NCBI GenBank assembly: GCA_949710005.1
Contig: OX453275.1
Location: 231,501-295,500 of the forward strand
DNA from: Ricordea florida
Taxonomy: Eukaryota; Cnidaria; Anthozoa; Corallimorpharia; Ricordeidae
Direction of reading: 5' to 3'
DNA length: 64,000 nucleotides
The notes beneath the pieces were generated by a model, which made no database searches, was not told the origin of the DNA, and worked only from the letters and a program-made list of their open reading frames with translations. Shown piece after piece: positions 40,319-47,485 of the stretch. How positions within the stretch are numbered: the stretch's first letter is position 1; every line of letters starts with the position of its first letter. The position numbers were made by a program, and so were the translations under genes.

Positions 40319-40346
40319 CCAGCGAAGCTGGAGCACCCTACGGGTG
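40319..40346. other. Two adjacent triloop mini-hairpins
   Basis: CCAGCGAAGCTGG (contains GCGAAGC) and CACCCTACGGGTG, between the 204-aa gene and the 517-codon gene. Confidence 0.6.
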
Positions 40347-40381
40347 ATAAGAACTTAATTTACTTTACATATTATTCTAGA

Positions 40382-40391
40382 TCTAAAGACC
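40382..40391 (+). promoter_or_regulatory. Putative Maverick promoter motif
   Basis: TCTAAAGACC, ~26 nt before the start at 40418. Confidence 0.4.
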
Positions 40392-40417
40392 AGATTCACT
40401 GAAACACAAAGAATAAG

Positions 40418-42400
40418 ATGTTATTCGAGGATTTCAAAACCCGATACCCAAACGCTAATCTTGATAAATTTACATTTGTGAATGATTCATATGGGGGATA
40501 TATTAAGTGGAAAGTTAATGAGGCAACAGTTATGTCAAATGATGATCCAACTGGAAAAACATGGACTGATGACCTATCACCTCATATGAAAAGACTTTTA
40601 TGGAAAGATTTAGGATTGGATGATGATGAATTAAGTTCATTCCCAAAAAGTTTAACTATGACTAATCGATCTTATCCAATACCAGCAATTGATTTTGATG
40701 ACTTTACAAGTGACATAACAAAAATGCTAACTTTATTGGATATATACGTTTCAAATACAAAGAAATTCACAGCAAAGATGCGTGATGTTTTTACCAATCA
40801 AGTTGTTACTTTCAAATTTGGAAAGCAGAGTAGAAAATGGTTAAACGCTCCTGATATGAATTATTGGCCTCAGCAACTTAACTTTGCAGTTTGGTGTGCA
40901 ACATCTGGTTGTGGTATAAGTCCTTTTGAAAGCCTAAATTATCCTAAAGTAGTGAATAGCTTCATTAAGTTTCATATATATTTCACAATAAGACGAATAC
41001 TGTATGAACTAGGCCTTCCCTTACCTGATGAGCAGCCCTTTGTAATAAACAATAATCCCTATAGTAAAGTAGCATATCAACGTTTGTGTGCAGAATTTAG
41101 CATATCAAAAAACTCAGACTTTAGATGGAAAGGCGGTAGAAACGGAGGATTGGGAGATATATTTCTTGATTATGGTGCAGGATATCATGGAAAAGGAGGG
41201 GGATATCAAAATGTGCATATTATAAGGAATAGGCCCTTTGCAGCTGGGGTCACGTGACCAAATTTTTCCGACAAAATTTTCATATTATGGGCTATAACTT
41301 AAAGAATGCCAGAAATGGAAAGAGCGCATCGAAAATACCAAAATGGCCAAGTTTTATGCCCCTGGCATTAAAGAGTAAGTTTATACGACAGCTTGAATTT
41401 TCGGAAAATTTAGAGGATTTGTATGGAAAATGTTGCTGGAGAGCAAGGTCTTGCTCTCCAGCAACATTTTCCATACAAATCCTCTAAATTTTCCGAAAAT
41501 TCAAGCTGTCGTATAAACTTACTCTTTAATGCCAGGGGCATAAAACTTGGCCATTTTGGTATTTTCGATGCGCTCTTTCCATTTCTGGCATTTGTTAAGT
41601 TATAACCCATAATTTTATGAAAAGTAGGTCACGTGATGGCTTAGCTGCAAAGGGCCTATTATGATGTTGAAGCGGATCAATGGCCCGGCGAAGGTGGTAA
41701 TTTTGCTGATGACGGTGGTAAGAAAGAAAAAGGTGACCTAATCTCGTTCATTCGTAATGATGACTTTGCTGATTTCAAATATGGTTGGTTTATCCCAACA
41801 AGTGGACATGGACTCTCTAAAGCTGGACTCGGTAGATTGAATCGATCCGCTGAAGCTTTTGTTTACTGTATATTGGGAGCACAAGTTAACACTAGAAACT
41901 CGATTTATGGTAATGGTGGTGGTGCAATCGAGACACAACAAGAATTCTTAGCTTTATTTGAAAGTAGTGTTATTGAGAATGACATTTCTAGTTCTATCCA
42001 AAGATATCAATTAGCTGTACAAGAAGCAAAATTACGGCTCGATTTAGCTATTGCTCCTGGTGTATGGTTAATGCCAAGTAATATGATAATCAACACTGAA
42101 AGCGTGACTGGTTTTAACAACAAACTTATGAAAGCGAGTAATGATATGAAATTTGGAGTGAATAATTCCCTAAACACTGAAGCAAAACAGGTTGGAATAA
42201 GTCATAACATGGGATCTTCAAAGTTAAAGTTACCTCATTCAATAGTTGAGACAAATCCAAAACCAAAAATCCCCCCAACGCAAAATAAAAAGTCGGACGT
42301 GACCACGCAACATGAAACCAACACACAAAGTGAGCATGAAGTGCGTATATTAACATTTATAATTATCAGTGGAGGGTTAGCGTGGTATCTATTTCGGTAA
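40418..42400 (+). pseudogene. Large conserved Maverick protein, split by a MITE
   Basis: Two coding blocks, 40418-41230 and 41660-42400, lie either side of a 427-bp MITE. Their phases are continuous once the insert and one copy of the AT duplication are left out, giving a gene of ~517 codons. The first block has FVNDSYGGYIKW, IPAIDFDDFTSDITKML, and WPQQLNFAVWCATSGCGIS. The second has GWFIPTSGHGLSKAGLGRLNRS, a helical segment (YQLAVQEAKLRLDLAI) and a C-terminal hydrophobic anchor (ILTFIIISGGLAWYLF). The MITE introduces stops, so the gene is broken here. Function unknown; size and position before the penton gene suggest a structural protein. Confidence 0.7.
41231..41657. mobile_element. Palindromic MITE inside a Maverick gene
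   Basis: 427 bp, almost a perfect palindrome centred near 41450 (GAGAGCAAGGTCTTGCTCTC). Ends AGGCCCTTTGCAGCT and AGCTGCAAAGGGCCT. The AT duplication (41229-41230, 41658-41659) is the only reading of the borders that keeps the interrupted gene in frame. The mirrored open frames inside are palindrome artefacts. A 2-bp AT duplication and AG-starting termini match the ISL2EU-like element around it, so an ISL2EU-type transposase may have mobilised it. Confidence 0.85.
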
Positions 42401-42610
42401 ATTTCACGTGATTATCATTGTTTTTGGATTAGTGTTCACGTGTAGAACAATAGATTGCATACTTTTACGACATAGCAACAAGCAAAATGTAAAGTGGATT
42501 TGAAATCGAAAAGTAGATTTTATGTTTACTTCAAAAAGGTCGGTTTCTAACGTCGCTCAGGAATGTGATTACGTCAATGCAAATTTTTGTTAATGTTTTG
42601 ATTATAGAAA

Positions 42611-42625
42611 TTTAAAGATGAATAT
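42611..42625 (+). promoter_or_regulatory. Putative Maverick promoter motif
   Basis: TTTAAAGATGAATAT, 17 nt before the start at 42643. Confidence 0.45.
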
Positions 42626-42642
42626 GATGTAATCAAAACAAA

Positions 42643-43278
42643 ATGTTGAGTATTACCATGTATGGGCCTGAAACAAGGATTTATTTAGATCCTCCGCTGA
42701 AAAATCTTCGGGAAATACAACTCCTTGATTGTAATATAAAAACAAAAAGATTGATTAATTTTAAGTATCAAGAGATATTATTCAATGATAAGAATCGACC
42801 TCTAATGATAATACAACCTGGTACATATTCGTTGCGTGATATTCAATCAATCTTTCTTAATGATACTGATAGGGAAAAGATAACAATAATTGAGACTGAT
42901 ACTGTTGACTATCTATATTCCAATAAGAACTTAATCATTAAACTTACGAGAGGGTTACAAGTTGGTTTAGGTTTGCCTGAAATTATAAATCCTGGTAAAT
43001 TATACCCCATAAATATACAGATTAAGGAACCGCTGAGACTTATGTGTAGTATAGTGGATAATAAGTCTTCATATATGAATAAAACCAAATATGGAGAACT
43101 TGTGAAACTCACACCATCAAACCTACTTGCAAACATACCCTCAAAGGATTATCCGACAATTCCGATTCAAAAATATGAGAGTCTCATAAACCACTTCGAT
43201 TTAACTATCTTAGACAATGAATGGAAAAAACTTGATCTTAAGGGTTCTCCCATAACTTTTAGTTTAAGATTTAGATAA
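42643..43278 (+). CDS. Probable minor capsid (penton) protein
   Basis: 211 aa. The pattern fits the single-jelly-roll penton proteins of Polintons and related viruses: a strand-rich N-terminus with PPLKNLREIQLLDCNI, a PGTYSLRDI segment, and LGLPEI in the position of the family's LGF-like motif, ending in a strand (ITFSLRFR). It would occupy the five-fold vertices. This is a pattern-level call; it has its own upstream motif and is near the right end. Complete frame. Confidence 0.55.
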   Translation: MLSITMYGPETRIYLDPPLKNLREIQLLDCNIKTKRLINFKYQEILFNDKNRPLMIIQPGTYSLRDIQSIFLNDTDREKITIIETDTVDYLYSNKNLIIKLTRGLQVGLGLPEIINPGKLYPINIQIKEPLRLMCSIVDNKSSYMNKTKYGELVKLTPSNLLANIPSKDYPTIPIQKYESLINHFDLTILDNEWKKLDLKGSPITFSLRFR

Positions 43279-43326
43279 ATTTTTGTTATGTAACCATTAT
43301 TTGAGTTATATAACATAATTTTTTAA

Positions 43327-43848
43327 CTAATCTTCATCGCCCCATAACTCTTCTAAAAACTTTAATTCCTCAACATCAATACACCAATCTAAATACCTAC
43401 TTGGATGCCATGCAACTACCATTAATTCATCATGCAAGCTTCTAAAAAATTTCTCTTTATGATTTAATTTATTATAATCATAATCCCTATGAAAACAAAT
43501 ATCATTAATTAAATATTTATTATCAAAATCATTAATACTAGCTTCTTTTTTATCTTCTTTTAAAAAATTTTTCATAAGATCATTAGCATTTATACCATTA
43601 ACACCAAAATCAAAATTTTTTATAAATAGGGGTGTTTGATTTCCAAAAACACTATTCATTTTATCATTCCTCCACCAAAAATGAAAACATAAATTTATTT
43701 CTCCTATTAAACATTCTCTATCTTTTGATAGTCTTTTTATTATATCATCTTTAATTGAATTAATAAAATCACAAGAATCCAATTCATTATTATTAAAATA
43801 AGTAAAATTTCTGAATTCGAATTCACCTAGATGAAAAATATTTTCCAT
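43327..43848 (-). CDS. Hypothetical Maverick protein with AWHPSR...DWC motif (173 aa)
   Basis: N-terminal two thirds are Asn/Asp/Phe-rich without a recognised fold. The C-terminal ~35 residues hold HDELMVVAWHPSRYLDWCID, then LKFLEELWGDE. I recall AWHPxRxxxWCxD endings in hypothetical proteins of large DNA viruses, but cannot assign a function. Convergent with the penton-like gene and downstream of the zinc-ribbon gene on the same strand. Confidence 0.55.
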   Translation of the reverse strand: MENIFHLGEFEFRNFTYFNNNELDSCDFINSIKDDIIKRLSKDRECLIGEINLCFHFWWRNDKMNSVFGNQTPLFIKNFDFGVNGINANDLMKNFLKEDKKEASINDFDNKYLINDICFHRDYDYNKLNHKEKFFRSLHDELMVVAWHPSRYLDWCIDVEELKFLEELWGDED

Positions 43849-43900
43849 TTTTATTTTCTTTTATATTTTTATTTTTTAAATAACATTTTTTTTTTTATTT

Positions 43901-44385
43901 TCAACATTCCCTACAATGGGCCTTCTGTTTATCATGTACACATATTTGTGATCCTCCACATAATTTACAAAAACATTTTTGCTTATTGTGTGAACATATT
44001 TGAGACCCACCACACTCTTTACATTGATACTTTCTTTTCCATGAATACATATTTGTAATCCTCCGCATAATTTACAAACCGATTTCTGTTTATTGTGTTT
44101 ACATATTTCAGACCCACCGCATTCCTTACAATATGCCTTCTGTTTATCATGTACACATATTTGTGATCCCCCGCATTCCTTACAATGATACTTTATTTTC
44201 CCATGCATACACTTATATTTAATTATAATATCTTCTTCAATTAACTTATAAATATCCTCATTTGTAAATTTTTCCAATTCTTTAATTAAATCAGATTTAC
44301 GCATTCTAGAAAACCCTTTAATTTTCAACTCTTTAACAATATATTTAAGTTTCAATACATTTAATCTTCGTAATTGTTGTTCCAT
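43901..44385 (-). pseudogene. SAP-like plus tandem zinc-ribbon protein, frameshifted
   Basis: Starts at 44385 inside the right terminal repeat with the same first ~11 residues as PolB (MEQQLRRLNV), then its own SAP-like helices (RMRKSDLIKELEKF). From ~residue 58 follow repeats of CxHxKxKxxCKECGGSxI (four Cys/His per ~18 residues), likely zinc ribbons. The repeat pattern leaves frame 1 near 44035 and continues in another frame down to a stop at 43901, so a single-base indel has occurred. Cys-rich repeats of this style occur in large DNA viruses; DNA binding is inferred. Confidence 0.65.
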
Positions 44386-44813
44386 TTTGTATATTAATTC
44401 TTCTTTTTAAATGAGTATTTTATTTCTTTTGAAAATCATTTTTTAAAAATGTGCCAGGAGCCAGCCCCGCGCCGTTTTCACATAGGCTTTGTAACGACTT
44501 TGTACCCAGGCTAACAACAGCTTTGTATCGACTTTGTACCCAGGCTAACAACAGCTTTGTATCGGCTTAGTATCCAGGTCAATAACAGCTTTGTATCGAC
44601 TTTGTACCCGGGCTAACAACAGCTTTGTATCGGCTTAGTATCCAGGTCAATAACAGCTTTGTATCGGCTTAGTATCCAGGTCAATAACAGCTTTGTATCG
44701 GCTTTGTGCGTAGGACAACAAAAATGTGCCAGCACCGCGCTTATTTCAATTGAAATAAAATCGTAATAAAAATCGTAATGAAAATGTGCCAGCATCCCCC
44801 ATTTATAACATCA
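44354..44813. repeat. Right terminal inverted repeat of Maverick B
   Basis: Reverse complement of 28756-29287, shorter because of different minisatellite unit counts and a ~90-bp segment present only on the left. Includes the start of the zinc-ribbon gene. Confidence 0.9.
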
Positions 44814-44818
44814 AAGGG

Positions 44819-46357
44819 AGACATGTAAATTTTTTAGGTTTCCGAAGGATCCTGTGGAGTTCAATTGGTGGAAAAAGCTCCTAAGGTAAGGTAAAACACG
44901 CTAGAAATACCGGCGCTAGGTAGTGGCGTGGCGACTCGAACAATTGAACTCTGACCCTTTGAATTCTTCTTATTGTTCTTAATCTTCGATATCCCTCATC
45001 AGTTACTCTTTAAAACAACGGTTTTTAATATGTATCAATATTCGTTTGAAATGAATCTGCTTTTAATAGACGAGAAGACCGAAGTCCGGGAAGCAGTTCT
45101 CGAGTTTGTAGCTGCCATTTTCGTGAAGGACTGAAAGTAAACGGCCCTGAGATATTTAAAAGAAATGCCGATAAACTCTTTCCAAATGCTGAAACACGTA
45201 CGCCAAAGCGAGCTAAGACGAAGAAGACAAGTTCAGAAAACTCGGTTCCGGTTTCTGATATAATCAAGCAGTTAAACGATTCGTACTCATCAAGTGGGGA
45301 AGCCTTAAAGTGTGAAACCAGCAATGCCTCTAAGCAAAATGTCCTTCTTGAAGTCGAACTGGAAAACTTGAGAAAGGAATTGCAGGACAGGAAGTCAAAT
45401 GAGCAATATCAAAGAGAAATATACTCGGTAATGGCTTTAAGAGATGAAGTAATATGTATGGAAACAGGACTACCAAACAAGCAAATATTTTCAATTGTTG
45501 TGAACTATGTCAGACGGTTCTCGGCAGAAATTAACTATTTTTATGGCTGGAGGGTTGAAAGGATCCTGTTGGAAGATCAAGTTTTTATAACCCTTATGAA
45601 GTTACGACAGAACTACACAAACCTGCACTTGGCTGAGCTCTTTCACTGTAGCACTGCAACAATCAGTAATATAATACTTACATTGGTTCATGTATTATAC
45701 AAGCTACTATATGAAGACTGTTTACAATCTGTGCCATCCAAAGAGAAGAACAGAACCTCTATGCCAGAATCTTTTTCACTGTTTGGGCATTGCAAAATGG
45801 TCATCGACTGCACTGATATAGAAATTGCAGCACCTGGTTTAATGAGTGACCAAAAATTGACTTACTCAACATACAGGGGAATGAACTCCTTTAAGACACT
45901 TATTGGTGTTGCACCAAATGCTGTTATTACCCATGTTAGTAAATTGTTTCCAGGCTCAACATCAGATAAAGCCATTGTGGAAAAATCTGGTGTACTAGAA
46001 CACTTTAAACCTGGGGATCTGATACTTGCTGACAAAGGCTTTTTGATAGCTGATATTGTTCCAAATGGTGTGTCTGTTAATATTCCCCCATTTTTATATA
46101 ATGGGAAATTTAACGAGAGTGAAATTAAGCTAACTAAGACTATTGCACGGTGCAGAATTCATGTGGAAAGGGCAAATGCACGCATCAAAGATTTCAAGAT
46201 TCTAACCTTCATTCCACCATACTTGAGATGCTACACTGAAAAAGTTTTGAAATTATGTGCTGGCTTGGTAAACTTACAAAACTCCCTCATTAGAGAAGTT
46301 AGAGATTCTGTTGACATGGAACAGAATTATTTTTTTGTAATTCTTGGTTGGGTATAG
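44819..46357 (+). pseudogene. THAP-DDE_Tnp_4 transposase of the ISL2EU-like element, part right of the Maverick
   Basis: Exon remainder 44819-44885 (TCKFFRFPKDPVEF...WWKKLL), intron 44886-45069, exon 45070-46357. The THAP finger ends with SRVCSCHF and a LKVNGPEIF segment. A linker and a leucine-type coiled coil follow (LLEVELENLRKEL), then a helix-turn-helix (TNLHLAELFHCSTATISNII) and the DDE_4 core: VIDCTDIEI (~45805), LADKGFLI (~46030), HVERANARIK (~46163). The frame is open to 46357. Split from its start codon by the Maverick, so non-functional as it stands; this also shows that the transposon arrived before the Maverick. Confidence 0.85.
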
Positions 46358-47198
46358 TTGAGATGAAACATGCATCCCTAGCTGTGAGCTTAATTTTGAT
46401 ACTTAAGACATTTAAGACATTTCCAAAATTGCTGGCTGTGAGTCTTCCTTTCCTTATCATTTGCCAGGAAGGATTATCTCGTTGTCTTACGGTGGCTTTA
46501 TTTACGGCTATACGCTGCTCTTCAGAGATACGAAGTTTCTCGGTAAGGTATCTCTTCTTATCCGCATGATTTAGAAGTTCCCGAGACAACACAATCTCTT
46601 CTACAGTGATCGCAGGCAGGGCGTTGTTCTTTTCAGGCTCTGGAGAGAGAAGCCACAAAGTGCCGGTAAAGTTGCCGTACTTTTTCAGTTCTTGGTAGAA
46701 CCAGGAACGATCCTCTTCGTTTACTTCTCTTTTAAGGCAATTATACTCCTTTGAGCAAGGATATAACTCTTCTACGGATTTCACTTGGTTTGGGGCCCTG
46801 GGCTTTTTCCATTTGCATTCTACATCTGTTCGGCTAAGATTATGGATTCCATAGATAATAAGTGCCGCGGCATGGCTACATTTATAGTTTCCACGGGGAC
46901 ATTCGCACTTAGCAGACTTTATTTCATTCCCATGAAGAGAAACCTGTATTGCAGAGTAAACATAGGGAACATTAAAGTTTTATACAAACGATTACGAGTG
47001 TTCCGAACTTGTGAGTTTACTTACCGTGACCTTGTAAGACTTGTCCTTCATACTGGCATGTACCAATCCTATAATCATTCCATTGGAATACTGAAAAGAC
47101 TCTATATGGTCGGATTTGTAATGATTTTCACCACGTTCGATTGATTTCGGCTCACCAGAAAAGAAAGAAGTAAGAGAAGTTATCGTTATGGCCGCCAT
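46299..47198 (-). pseudogene. SWIM zinc-finger/YqaJ-type nuclease gene, truncated
   Basis: Exon 1 47198-47025, intron 47024-46944 (GTAAGT...ACAG), exon 2 46943-46299. Exon 2 holds a SWIM finger (CECPRGNYKCSHAAA) and then the N-terminal signature of YqaJ-type exonucleases (TVRQRDNPSWQMIRKGRLTASNFG). The conserved nuclease core that should follow FGxVL is missing; the frame instead runs antisense through the end of the transposase gene and stops. YqaJ partners are typical of ISL2EU elements. Probably lost by internal deletion. Confidence 0.7.
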
Positions 47199-47485
47199 GT
47201 TGGTTCGAATGCTCTTTGTTTAGAACCACTCAAATCGTGCCCATGGTAACGTGACGTCACACTTCGGTACTCTATTAGCTTGGTTTTACAAAATGGCCTG
47301 GAACCTGTTATGGCCTTTTTGGAGTCATGGCTCTGTATAATATATTACGGTAGTCGTGTTTTACATATAAGTGGTAATCAGGCCACATTAAGCTTTGATT
47401 CATGATAGTCTTTTCCTTTGGTTAAATATTTATTATGGGTGCCCAAACACTGAACTCGAAATCTCTTGTGTTGCTATGTCCTCAG

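Larger units (their letters stand above)
28756..44813 (+). mobile_element. Maverick/Polinton element copy B, nearly complete
   Basis: 16,058 bp, AT-rich, bounded by inverted repeats of ~450-530 bp. The ends are 5'-TG...CA-3', and AAGGG is duplicated at 28751-28755 and 44814-44818. Gene order: PolB > ; < integrase ; small ORF > ; capsid > ; ATPase > ; 184-aa > ; 171-aa > ; 72-aa > ; 139-aa > ; 333-aa > ; 204-aa > ; 517-codon gene > (split by a MITE) ; penton-like > ; < 173-aa ; < zinc-ribbon. These core genes are the hallmarks of Polintons, which can be viewed as integrated virus genomes. An adenain-type maturation protease was not recognised. Confidence 0.92.
28600..47273 (+). mobile_element. 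ISL2EU-like THAP/DDE transposon hosting a Maverick
   Basis: Terminal inverted repeats: left AGAGTACCGAAG(CGC)TGACGTCACGTTACCATGG from 28600, right end its reverse complement ending at 47273, flanked by AT dinucleotides (28598-28599, 47274-47275). Excluding the Maverick it is ~2.6 kb. It has a THAP-DDE transposase on plus and a SWIM/YqaJ-type gene on minus; this gene pair with a 2-bp AT duplication is what I remember for ISL2EU elements (PIF/Harbinger-IS5 relatives). The YqaJ gene is truncated, so the copy was probably non-autonomous for that function. Confidence 0.75.
28336..47485 (+). other. Transposon-bearing intron of the ZU5-UPA-death gene
   Basis: A single GT/AG intron of ~19.15 kb, of which 18.7 kb is the nested ISL2EU-like plus Maverick insertion. 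Without it the intron would be under 500 bp. The flanking coding phases fit (one base before, two after). Confidence 0.65.

Noticed and set aside
41254..41610. Four mirrored 60-77 residue frames
   Set aside because: Both strands of a palindromic MITE; the same sequence read twice.
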